Source: Chrysomallon squamiferum
Lineage: Eukaryota > Mollusca > Gastropoda > Neomphalida > Peltospiridae
Assembly (NCBI GenBank): GCA_012295275.1
Contig: CM022673.1
Span: 2,113,605 to 2,177,604, forward strand
Direction of reading: 5' to 3'
DNA length: 64,000 nucleotides
The number at the start of each line of letters is the position of its first letter. Within the stretch, counting starts at the first letter, position 1. The notes under the pieces are model-generated. The model ran no database searches. It was given only the letters and a program-made list of their open reading frames with translations, and was not told the origin of the DNA. The translations under genes and the position numbers were made by a program. This document shows positions 14,301 to 28,050 of this stretch, in pieces.

Positions 14301-17075
14301 ATGTCTTCATATACATACATAGGTATGCTCATCTACATACATAATACACACACATAATCTCTATGTGTGTGTTAGAATGAATTTTTGCAAACAGAATATA
14401 ACTTGATGGAAAGACTAAAAAGTTAGACAAATAAATACACACATTCACATATACAAACACAAACAACTATATACACAGATCCTACATTCACATGCATACA
14501 CAGACCCTATTCATACACACACACAAACATATATACATATATACATACACACAATAAACATGTTCCACACACACACACACACACACACACATTATAAATT
14601 CAGACTAGCTCAATGCACAGAATAATTTTATTACATACATCTGCACATGAAAGAAACACACTTTTTGTAACTGTTACTGCAGTTCAGCATGAACACAATG
14701 CACCTGAATGGGAAGTGATTGTATTCCAAAACAATTCATCCTGATTATTTCTAAAGCTTTAATCTAACAAAACTCATAAACCAACCATTACACCAAAGTC
14801 CAAATATAAACAAAAAAATACAAATCAATAACATTTTACAGTAGAAAAATTACGAGTATACAAATCACATGTGCTACATCAGTTTGTTAACAAAACATAC
14901 AGACAGACAGATACAGCTTATTAACTAAAAATATTATTTACTTTTTGGATGAATAAAAGACCACTGTATGTCACAGTTAATTTTGAATTAATTAATTATA
15001 CTTCTGAAGGAGTTGTATACTAAATATATCCAACATTCCATGAGAATAATATCGCATTTGATCACTGCTTGATATATAATGATAATTCATTGTAAATACA
15101 AATTACAATGTTTACAAAATCAAAGTATTTATTTTTATTTTTTTACCTTTGCACAAGATGAACACAAAACCATGGTATGTAACAGGTAAATCTGTATTAC
15201 ACTTCAGTAAAGGTTTAGCACACTAAATATAGCCCATATTGCACTGGTGTAATATCAAGTTTGAACCTGTCATAATAAGCTGTTGAATGTGTGAGACACA
15301 CACACTTGAATACAACCAGGGTGATATATTTAATCAAGTGAGAAGAACTTGTGTAGAAAGTGCAACCAGGACAACAATGTATGGTTAAAATATTTATTAG
15401 CTTACAGTAACTTTGGTGTGTCTGTAATCTTTATGTGCACGTGTTTGTAAATAGTTTGTCAACAGTTGTGTAAGTTTGTGAAATGTGGCTGATTCAATTA
15501 TAGTTTACTATTTTGATATTGATTTTTATGCACAGGCTAACAGAGTAGCATGCTGGTTCATGTGTTTTATATGCTAGTTATTAACTGGTGATATATAATC
15601 AGTGATATGGTGGATTTCTAGCATGTGAATATATAAAAATGGAAAATTAAAAGGGTATTTAATTATGATTTTGATGTGTTCGTATACAACTATATATGTT
15701 AATGTATGTGTGAGAGCAAATTCTTATATAAGTAAATATGTCTATGTGTCTGTATGTGTTTACAATTTTATGGTTGAATGCATGTACTAATGTTTGTAAG
15801 TGAATTTCTATGCTTGAGTAAATAAATGGATTTTTTTTGTGAGTGTATACAAGCATACTACAACACACAGACAGGCACACACACACACACACAAATACAT
15901 ATGTATGCATATATGTATGTATGTACGTATGTACCTATCTATCTATCTATCTGTCCATCTGTCCATACATCCATTCAGTTATCCATTCAGTCCAACCATT
16001 CATGCATGTATCTCAACAACAACAAAAAATGTATATAAATGCACTTCACCTCTTGACCATCTCTGACAATTTTCACGAGATGCGGCTCCACCGATTTGCC
16101 TCCATCTTTGCCACAGCAACTTCGGCAACAAATGCAGATAAGTATCCACAAAAAGAGCACAAATACGAGACTGCCAAGAACTGCACCAATAATCCACAGC
16201 TTCGAATCTGTCTGTGTCACTGGAGTTGTTGATGGAACTGATTCAGTCTGTTTGACGTAGGCTTTGGATGAAAAGAAGAAAAATAAGCACATTATAGAAA
16301 TAATTTTCACATTTTAAATATATTAATAATAATTAATATGATGGTGGTGAAGATGGATGATCAGACAATAAAGATTAGTTATAATAAGAAAAAGAAAAAA
16401 TTAAAATTAAAGAAAAGAAAATGTAAATTTGTAACAATAACAGTAAAAATAACAACACTATTAAGTATGTCTATCTGTGTGGTTTCTACAAATATAAATT
16501 AATAATTCTGCAGGTATTATTAAGTTTGACTAAAACTTACACACAAAAAGAAAATTCTGTTTATTATTATTATTAGAAATAGTAGTAGTAGTACTTCTGT
16601 TATTGTTTTTTATTTTATTTATTTATGAACATAAATGAACAAATACATATCAGATAAATGATGCTGTGCATAGAGATGAATGAATGGGTGGACAGAATGA
16701 AAATATGAAAAAATGGAGAAAAAAACACAGACAGACAACAAATATGAAAAGAAATTAAAGTGATATGACATACAGATGGATACAGAAGTCTTTAAAATAA
16801 ATAATCTCTGTTATTACTCACTTTCAGCCTTGGAGACAACAACATGGCCGAGACCAAGAGCAACTTCCTGGTCATCCAGAAGACTGAGCCTCTCCACGGC
16901 TGTCACTGCTGGAACAAGACTTCCCTTCCTCTCCACCAGGTACGTCAGGCTCACGTTGCTTGAGTCTCGGCTCACATTTAGCAACTGAAATTAACAGATT
17001 CCCGAAGCAGTGGTATCAGAATGTCTCTCTGTATGAGTATCTGTCTATATGTATGTGTATGTATGTATGTATGTA

Positions 17076-17106
<31 letters not shown>

Positions 17107-20100
17107 ATGTGTGTGTGTATGTTTGTATGTTTTATATGTGTGTGTGTGTGCGCATGGGTGTATGTGTGTCTATGGATAGATGGATGGATGTCGATGTGTA
17201 CATGTCTATGGCTGTAAATGTGTATGTATGCAATGTATGTATGTTTATGTGTTTGTCTGAATGAATTTTTGCAAAGAGAATATAACTTGATGGAAAGAAT
17301 AATAAAAAGTTGGACAAACGGATAGAATACAAACAATTGTGTATATATGTATGTATGTTTTTGCATGCATATATATATTTATATATATGTTTATGTTTGT
17401 GTGTATGTATCTATGTTTGTATGTATTTTTATGTGTCTGTGCATTAATCTGTATATGTTTTTGTGTGTTAATGCATATATCTGTATGTCAGTGTGTGGGG
17501 TTTTTTGTATGTGTGTTTGTGTGTCTGTACCTGGATACATGCATACCTGTAATTTAGTTTCTCCTGAAACAGCATATCGCTTTCTTCTTCTTAAAGGTTT
17601 GTAAGTTCCATTGTTAATCTGATCCTGTCGAATAAATGCTTGCTCGTACACTTCTGCCAATTTACTCTGCAGATCTTTGCGAAATGTTTCACTGGTGATG
17701 TTAATATTTCTGTTCACTTTTATTACTGGAAAACCAAAGATAATAGACAGTTGTTATTTTGTTATTTATGAGTATTTAAAAAATTAATTTTTTCTTACAT
17801 AAATCACCTAATCTGTTAATGTTATTGGAAATGTTTCTTTTCTTTGATCTTTTTTCTCTTTTTTTTTTTTTTTTTTTGATTTTTTTTTTTGATATATGTT
17901 TCCCTTTTAGTAAACTAAAGCTGGATTTTATAAAATTGCTTGAACATGGATTAGTTCCATTTTGAAAAAAATCAAAGCCATGAAACAAATATTCCCAAAG
18001 GCAAACAAACTGAGCCTATTCAACTACTAGAATATAAGTTCTTGATATTATTTTGCCAAACCAAAAAAAAGAAAAAAAAAAGAAACAAAGTTGTTTCAAA
18101 CGTATTTATTCCATAATGATGAATCAAAATCTTTAAAAGTAAATCTTACCTGTAACGACCCAGTAGTCTTTCAGAGCTGTGCTGGTATTCAGTGATGGTG
18201 TTGTAACAGGTACTGTGGATGGTGCTGATGTAGTAGTGTTAACAGATGATGATGTACCTACAATGGTTGAACTTGTTACTGACATGGATGGCAACACTGT
18301 TTCAGAATGGGTTGCTGGGGCACTCAGTGATGTCACTGAATCAAGGGGCGGAGTTACACTAGACACAACGGGAGATAACTGTACTGAATAACTTGTTGCT
18401 GTCTGAACAAATGAGGATGTTTCTAACACTGAGCTTATTGACGGTGAGGATGTCTCTAACACTGAGCTTATTGACAATGAGGATGTTTCTAACACTGAGC
18501 TTACTGACAATGAGGATGTCTCTAACACTGAGCTTATTGACAGTGAGGATGTCTCTAACACTGAGCTTATTGACAGTGAGGATGTCTCTAACACTGAGCT
18601 TATTGACGGTGAGGATGTCTCTAACACTGAGCTTATTGACAGCGAGGATGTCTCTAACACTGAGCTTATTGACAGCGAGGATGTCTCTAACGCTGAGCTT
18701 ATTGACAGCGAGGATGTCTCTAACGCTGAGCTTATTGACAGCGAGGATGTCTCTAACGCTGAGCTTATTGACAGTGAGGATGTCTCTAACACTGAGCTTA
18801 TTGACAATGCAGATGACTCCAGTATTGAAGTTGATGGTAATGGGGATAAGTCTAACAATGAGCTTATTGACAGTGAGGATGTCTCTAACACTGAGCTTAT
18901 TGACAATGAGGATGTCTCTAACACTGAGCTTATTGACACTGAGGATGTCTCTAACACTGAGCTTATTGACAATGCAGATGACTCCAGTATTGAAGTTGAT
19001 GGTAATGGGGATGACTCTAACAATGAGCTTATTGACAGCGAGGATGTCTCTAACACTGAGTTTATTGACAATGAGGATGTCTCTAACACTGAGCTTAATT
19101 GACAATGCAGATGACTCCAGTATTGAAGTTGATGGTAATGGGGATGACTCTAACACTGAGCTTATTGACAGCGAGGATGTCTCTAACTCTGCACTTATTG
19201 ACAATGAGGATGTCTCCAGTATCGAACTTGATGGTAATGGGGATGACTCTGATAATGAGCTTATTGACAATGAGGATGTCTCTAACACTGAGCTTATTGA
19301 CAATGAGGACATCTCTAACATTGAGCTTACTGGCAATGAGGATGACTCTAACACTGAAGTTGATGACAATGAGGATGTCTCTAACACTGAGCTTATTGAC
19401 AATGAGGACATCTCTAACATTGAGCTTACTGACAATCCAGATGACTCCAGTACTGAAGTTGATGGTAATGAGGATGTCTCTAACACTGAGCTTATTGACA
19501 ATGAGGATGTCTCTAACACTGAACTTACTGACAATGAGGATGTCTCTAACACTGAACTTATTGACAATGAGGATGACTCCAGTATTGAACTTGATGGTAA
19601 TGGGGATGACTCTGATAATGAGCTTATTGACAATGAGGATGTCTCTAACACTGAACTTACTGACAATGAGGATGACTCCAGTATTGAACTTGATGGTAAT
19701 GGGGATGACTCTGATAATGAGCTTATTGACAAGGAGGAAGACTCTAACACTGAGGTTACTGACAGTGAAGATGATTTTGTCTGCTCACCTGATGACATGA
19801 AGCCTATACTTGGATGAAAGGAAGACAACTCATTAAACTGGCTAGATGCAGGCTGAGTCATGGTTTGACTAAATACAGGTAATTCCACTGAATCACTGGA
19901 CATTGTTACACTTCCACTTGAAACAGAGATTGCTGATTCTTGAGTCTGGGTAGGTAAATATTGAAATATACTTGATGAAAAGAGAGACATGTCCATGGAA
20001 ACTTCACTCTGAGATGAATGTATTGATGAAGTAGATAATGAAGGAATCCCAGCAGATGTAAATATAGGTATGTTTAGCGACAAAGATGTTTCACTTTTAT

Positions 20101-23100
20101 CAAGAGGAGATGACTCTAATGATAATTCTGAATCTATGGACATGGTAGAAGCAGCTGGATTAACATTGGAATAAAAGTAGGAACTTTCCTGTGATACAGT
20201 GAAAGATAGGCTACTCTCACTCTTAAGTATGGGAGTTGATTCCAGAGACATGTCAGTTAATCCTGACTGTAGTGTCATTGGAGTCAAAACTGGAAAAGCA
20301 CTGGAAGGAGAAAAGTGAGACATTTCAAGTGACTCACTGGTGACTACACTAAATCCAGCTGTAGCAAAAGAAGACAATTCTTGTGGTAATGAAGATAAAT
20401 CTGACAGTGAAGGTGAAAACAGAAAGCCAATGGATGTAATGTCAGACATTCCCAATGATTCACTGGAGAACATGCTACTTTCACTTTTGTAAGGAGTTGA
20501 CTCCAGAGTTGTAATTGGAAAACCTGATTCCAAAGTCAAAGTAGTCAAGCTAGGAGGGACATTTGAAGATAGCTGAGAAGCATCCAGTGACTTAGTAGTT
20601 AAATTATCTGTAGGAAAGGTAGATGATTCTAAAGACATAACTGATTCCTCTGAAGACGAGTATGGTAAGAGGTTGGAAGAAAAATGAGACATTTCCAATG
20701 ATTCACTGGTTGACAAAGTAATTTGATCAAAGAGAGATGTCAAATCCAGAATGCTACTGGAAGGAAATAGAGACATCTCCAAAGATTGACTGGATAATAA
20801 ACTTATTTTATCAAAGGAAGATGATTCATGAGATGTAACCAGTAACTGTGATTCCTGTGATGATAAAGATGAATCTAGAAAGACACCTGATGTAACGGAA
20901 GATGTGTCCAGTGACTCACTAGCTACTGCTGAATCCTTACTTATATCAGACAAAGAAAATTCCAATATCCCAGTAGACATACTTGGATTATAAAAAGATA
21001 TTTCTCTTGAATAACTTGAAAAAGCCAAAGTTAAGCTGTGGTCTAAGGGAGATGACTCTAATGTGCTTGTAGGTAATATTGATAGATTTACTGATTGGCT
21101 TAACAGACTCTCACTGACTGACAATGATTGCAATAACTGACTAGACAAAACTGGTGTCACACTTTGACTAGAGGGAAATAACTCTGACAAGCTTGAAACC
21201 ACTGGAGAGCTCATTTCTACAGACTGACTAGACATTACTAAAACTGTGGGCTTACTAGTGGGAAATAACTCTGTCAGGCTTGACAAATCTGAAAACCTTA
21301 AAGAACCAGCAGACTGGCTAAGTGGCATATCCATACTTCCACTAAAACTAGGTAATTCTGAAGACTGACCAATGTTATCACTACTTTTTGAAACTACCAG
21401 TGCACTATCTAATGTACTTGTAGAAGACATTTCAGGTAGCTGGGATGAAGGATTAAATGTTGTTAATGAACTTGCTGAATCAAAGTCAGAAATATTTGAA
21501 CCATTAATTTTTATTGCTGAATTTGATTGCAACAAGAGATCAGAATGTGTTAGTATCACACTTGAGAATGGTAATGAAGTAGACTGTGCAGACAGATCTG
21601 GAATGCTTCTAGCAAGAGAAGTTGAAAAATCTATAGAGCTATATGAAACAGATAAAGATGGTACATCTGGATTAAAATGTTTTGTTAATGTGCTTCCAAC
21701 TGATACTGTTTGACTTAAACTTTCCATTATATTAACAGTTGCTGTTATATAACTGATGTCGGACAATGTGGAGGTGTCCATATCAGATCTAAAACTGGGG
21801 ATATTTGGACTTTCTATGACAGATTGGCTATCAAACATATCAGCAGAGCTTTGTATAAAACTGGTATGAGATGGTCCTGCAGAACTAGAATCAGGCTCAT
21901 TCATTAAAGAAGTGACTGCTGCATTTGTTGAAAATAAATATTCTGATAATGAACTTGGCATTTCACTTGAAATTTGAAACTCCTTTGACAAAGTCATTAA
22001 AGGTGATGTTATCCAGAGACTTAAAGCATTTGATATCTTGGTTCCATCAAGTGTTTCTGACAGTGAAACACCACTAGCTGGGACTGAAGTAAATATCTGA
22101 TAAGATGCAGAAGATGATGGATATTCTGAAACAGTGAATAATAAAGACTGTGATATTGCAGGTACTGTCTGAGTGGCTTCTATCTGTGGCAGAGCTGATG
22201 TTATACTAAGCTGAGACTCCAGGCTTTGTGATGTTTCTGTGTTAAAAGATGTTATCAGGTCAGTGGTATTAGCTGTAAGAGAATCAGACACTGAGACAGA
22301 TTCTTCAGTTTTGTAATTTGGTGATGATTCCAGTGATGAGGGAATTAGAGACTCCAGACTTGACATTAAATACTGACTAGATGTAGCATCAACAGATTCA
22401 GTGTAAATTGAAATTTCTGCTGTTCTTGCAGTAAAAGAATCTGGTCCTGTTTCAGTGGAATAATCTTTTGATTCTGGCACTGCTTCTGAAGTAAGTAATG
22501 TTAGGACACCTGAAGTTGTCATCAGGTTTGGAGAAACTGTAAGTAAACTTGATGTGGCATCAATGTGTATTTCTGAACTAGTGGTTGTTAGATATGATGG
22601 CAAGAAAACTGTACCTGATCCAGTGCCATACATATCTGAATCTGCAGACAGTGATAGAGATGAGATTATTGCTATCCTTGTATTTGGAACATTGCTTCTA
22701 AACTCAGCAGTGGCTGAAGGTGATATATAACTGGTAAACAATGAAGATGTTTCAACTGACAAAGGCATTTTGGAATTTCCAGACATGATATTTGTGTCTG
22801 TGTGGTAATTGCTAACAGAAAGAGTTTCATAGCTTAACATTGATTCAATCTTAGATGCTGATGGCACTACTGGTGACTGATCAATCTTTGTTTGTAAGTC
22901 AGCTGTCATAGATAAATTTGATGATGCCTCTACAGATGATGAGTATATCACACTGTCTACACTAGCATTAACTTGAACAGTGTTTGGTGTCTCTGCTGAA
23001 GTTGAAAACTGTGTCAAATCACTGAAGCTGGTAAATGAAGGCTCTATTGTTCCAGCAAGAGATGTGGAATAAGCTGACTGAAACGCTGAATGACTTGGAT

Positions 23101-26100
23101 CCACTGACTGACTTGTCCTGAAGTCTGAAACTGTTATTAAAATTCTGCTTGAACTTTCAGAGTTCATAGGTTCTGCTGAAAAATTAACACTGGATACAGA
23201 CGATGATGAAATGTATATTTTGTTGGTAGGAGAAACATTTCTTGAAGGACCAGGCATGTCAGTAACAAGTCCTGAAATTGATGACTCTGTGATATAAAAT
23301 GATGAAGCCCACATCATAGATATTTCACTTTTATCAGTAGGAGTTTCAGAAAATGGAGACCTCTGTAGCTGTCCAGTAAATGTAGATATGTCTTGTGATT
23401 CTAGTACTTGTGATGTCCCTGTACTTAACACATTATCTGATTTAGACAATGGACCTGAATAAATGTTTTCTGTAGCAGTTGAAATTTTAGTTAATGATGC
23501 CAATTTGTCATATCCAACAGTAGATTCCAATAAAAGAGACAAGCTTACAGATGAGCTTATTCTTGACACAGATTCATAATTAAACTTACTTTCAGTGGAA
23601 CTGAAAATTTCTCTGGTTTCTCCAATTTCGAATTTTTGATTCTGTTGAAATGGAATAAGTTTTTAAATCAGAGGTAGGTAATGGTTCTTTAAATGTTGTG
23701 TAGGTTTCTAAAGTTCTTAATAAGGATTGAGATGTTTCTGCTTGTACTGAAGAGTTGGCTGGTGTTGAATAAAATTCAGAAAGTCCTGGTGACTTCATTT
23801 CACTTGTTTCCAATTCTGAACTTAGTGTTAAGTGTGGAGTTGATGGCTTGATGCTACTGGTGATAGATACATACATTTCTAAACTTTTGTTTTCATTAAA
23901 TGGTAACAAAGTTGGGCTTTCAGAACTGAACATTTCTGCTACTTTGGACAACACTGGGGATGATGATATGTCTGTCTCTGAGATGATGGGAACTTCACTC
24001 CTTGGTCTCTGTACAGAATCAGATAATTGTGAAACACCTAATGATGATGCCACTGGTGTTGGTGTTATCATCACCACTGGTACTGTTTGATCTGTCAATT
24101 TACCAACTGTGGTTGCTGTCAATGCTGGTAGTGATGTCATTGTCAACAGAGAATTGTAAGAACTAGATATTTCAGAATAAGGTGCTTCAACAGTTGTCAA
24201 ATGTTTAAATGGAAAATCTGTAGTTGATATTACTTGTGATATTGATTTATCAAAAATACTTTGCATTTCTGAAATAGTAGATGTCAAACCACTTGACTCA
24301 TCCTTTATTGGAAATATTGTAGAATCCAAACTACTTGAAGTGGTTTGTAGTATAGCATCAGATTGCAGTGTCTTTGGTTCAAGCAAAGGTAATCCTGATG
24401 ATGTTAAAAATAAATGGACAGCTGAAGAATAAACAAGTCCATTATCACTAACAGTGCTTGAAGCCAATTGTAATGGACTGGTCAGCAAATTAATATCAGA
24501 TTCTAGTATGTGTGTTGTCTTGGACTGCATATCTGAAAATCCTGTAGACCCTGAAACTGACTCCTCCTGTGAGAAATAAGAAGCATCATTTCTGTTCAAG
24601 CTGCTGAAAGAGACACCTGAATCAAGTTCCATGGATCTCGTTGGCAAAATCATACTGGACTCTAAATTCATGGTCTCCATTGTGTTAGTTAGGGATATCC
24701 CTTCATATGTGTATGATGACTTTTCAGATGAAGAGTACAAAACACTGGCTTCACTATCACTAATCTTAATGAAGTCTGAAGATGATAATTGACCTGCAGC
24801 AGTAGGACTAGCAGCATATGTCTCTAAACCCTCAGTGAATGAAGTACTGTAATATGTTGATTTAAGGAATGTGTTTGTCATATTTGTTCCCTGTGATACT
24901 TTGCTCTCAGTATTTTCAAGAACACTTGAATACACAGCAGTAAAACTTGATTCCACTGGTTCAGTTGACTTTGTTGGAAGGTAAGACATTGGCACAAGAG
25001 ACAGTTTGTTACTGGAATGTGAAGTCAAAGTGCTGGCATATGAAATGGTTATCACATCAACTGGACTGCTTTTATAATAAAGATTTGAAGGCACTATGGA
25101 GAACACAGAAGTTGAAGACTGTTCTATAACAGATGATGTTTCTAAGGAACTAGCTCCTATACTAAAACTATTTCCTTGCTCAGAAACACTCTTTGATTTT
25201 TCATAAGTAGATGAAAAATAGTATTTTCTTGAAAAAGGCATCTCTGATTCTGTTGTTTTGTACACTAGTGACAAAAAAGTATCACTAAAGGCAGATTGTT
25301 GTGTTGCATAGGAAGACTGCAATGGACTTGGTATCACAGATATTGAGTCTGCTGCACTCTGAACTTTAGCGTTTTCAAAAGTCAAGCTTGAAGCACTAAA
25401 AAAGGCTTGTGTAGGTGATGTGTCTGATGCATCAGTTAAAGGTGTGGGTTGCAAACTAGTCTCTAGTACACTATGTGATTCTGTTGCTGTAGTTATTGTT
25501 CTTTGTGACCACAATAATGATTCTGAAGGCACAGATTGAAAATCTAACTCAGAGACAGTTTCACTTTCTGTTGTTAAAGGAACAGATGTTTCAGTCTGTG
25601 TTAATAATGCATTTGAAGATGAATCCTTAATGTCAATTGTAGAAAATACATCCTGGCTCATAACACCTGCAACAGAACTTAACACTGGAGTAGCAGAAAA
25701 AGTTAACACAGTAACAGTAGAAAAACGTAACAATTTTGTGTCTGATAACAACGAATTACTACTGTCTGATACTACTGTACTAGCAGAGATAAGTCCTTTG
25801 TCTTCTGATCTGTCAAATAAAGCATTTGAACTTTTTACACTAGCTGTCACAGAAAGAGAGTCTGTCATTGTTAGAACATCTAGTCTAAGATAAAGCAATG
25901 AGTTTGTTGAAAGCAAGCTGGTTGTGTCTGTGAAAGGTTTAGTGAAAGACAAAGAAGGTGTTTCCTTGTTAGCAGACTGGTCATCTGGTGTTAGTGAAGC
26001 AGTAGCTATAGAAGACTGAGATCCCAACAGAAGGACAGCATCAGAAAAGTCAGTGATGCTCTCACTTTCTACAGAATCTGCACCTGCTAAAAAGAAAACA

Positions 26101-27912
26101 GTGATTTAATTAGTAGATTTTAAGATATCATTTAAAATGTGAGTTTATTTTTTTTTTTTAAAGAAGGAAAGAAAGAATAAAAAGTTTAAATTGTTAAATT
26201 GTGTTCAAAGTACTAAATGCTAAAAAGAAAAACAGTGTTAATCAGTAACCTTCTAAACGAAGTAGAATCATAAATAATAAAAAATATAACTTTATAGTAG
26301 CTTTTTAACTTTCTACTCAAATAAAAACAGTTTTAAACAGTTAACATCTAAATTAGTACAATTTAATACTACAAAAATAATTAGTCACTTTCTAAACACA
26401 ACTATTAATTGGGTTTGTTTGTTTTTTTCAAAAAGAAAAGAAAAAAGAAGAAAAATAGTGTTGTAGCTAGGTGATACAATTTAAGAATGATTAATATAAC
26501 AGAAAAACAAATAAAATTTATTTTATTATTTTAAAGAAGAAAAAAAAAAAAATGAAGTAAAAAGATGTTTTCCTGCAAAACATACACTGATTTCAAAAGG
26601 AGCTCTTATCTGAACAAATTATTAAAGATAATAAAGAAAGAAATGTAAATAAATGTATAAAACACACAGTAAAAACTGTATTATAAAGTAATAAAATACA
26701 TGAAACAACACTTCAGTGTGACAATTTAAAATGTGCCAGCGATATATCACTGATAATTCTGAGATACACATACCAAAAGATCCCATTAAACTAGGAAACA
26801 AAATAAAAAAACCAAGTACAGGCAACATTATTTTGCCAATATTAATGGGACTTTAACAGGACTTTCTCAATCTCCTTAACATTCACATTCTCTCAAAGAT
26901 CTTAAATAAAATACAGGGATTATAAAAACTATTATTTTATTCATTTTTTTTTTTTTTTAAAGTGAAAAGATACACTTTCAAATCTTATTTTAAAAAAAAT
27001 TTTGTCTAATTTCCATGGAAATATAAAAGTTTTTTTTTTTTTTTTTTAAACCTATCAGATTCTTATAATCTGTCAATGATTTATATTTGAAACAGTTGAA
27101 AAAATATATCAAAACCACCAACATGTCAATACATAAACAAATATTTTTAAATTTTTTTTTTTAAAAAGTGATATTTTCAAAATAGTTTTATTTCATTTAA
27201 CCTTCATTTTACTATAAACAGTCTCACTCAAACAAGCTGTATATAATAAATGTGAATTCTTCTTATTAAACTGATATATAAAGAAACAGAGGACAAAGAA
27301 TTGTGATTAAATCTGAAGGTCAGCCAGGTATGATCAGGTAAGAATATATTACTGTGTTACCTGTCTAAAGTATTCTGGTGTATTACCTGGTAAATGTAAA
27401 TTGATTTGTTTTGTTGTAACATTGTCAAAATTGATGAGAAAAAAAAATGAGAAAAAGAAAGGATATTTGGGTGGAAAGTTTGTGGTATTAACTTACACAG
27501 ATATAAATTTGTCCCCTTTTTTTCACTTTTTTATTTTTTTTTTTTTTTTTATTATTATTATTATTTTTAATATATATATAAAAGAAAAAGAAATTATATT
27601 TTCACAATGAAGAAAACATTTTTTTTAAACTACTCATATTTTAAACTTATTTAATATTACTTTTATTTCAGAATATAGAGATTATATATCATATTTAATC
27701 AGAATAAATTTTAAATAAACTGTTATTGAAATATTTGCCAAGAACATAAATTAATCATCAGACAAACTGAAAGATGAATTTCTATTTTTATACATTTGTT
27801 CTTTTTTGTTCTTTTCTTTTTTCAGTATATATATTTTCCTGGGTTTTTTTTATTTCTTTCTTCTGATTTTTATTTCTTTATTTTATTTTATTTTATTTAC
27901 ATTTTGTTAATT

Positions 27913-27947
<35 letters not shown>

Positions 27948-28018
27948 TTTTCTCTCAACTTGTTTTATTAAATTAAACAACATTTATTCTATTTTATTTT
28001 AATTTTTTTACTTTTTAA

Positions 28019-28050
<32 letters not shown>

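Noticed and set aside
15659-17604. Several ORFs rich in Tyr/Val/Cys or His/Thr
   Set aside because: They are translations of (TATG)n, (TG)n and (CA)n tracts; the real exons here are 16050-16261, 16822-16984 and 17547-17725 on the minus strand.
18393-19817. 474-codon plus-strand ORF (and the nested 19099-19800 ORF)
   Set aside because: It is the reverse-strand reading of the 33-bp coding minisatellite; the periodic unit has no stop in these frames. Splice sites and phases support only the minus-strand frame.
23583-23592. Donor-like GAAA|gtaagt inside exon 2
   Set aside because: It matches the donor consensus, but splicing here would remove the following frame that is needed to reach 18150; treated as a cryptic site beside the frame break.
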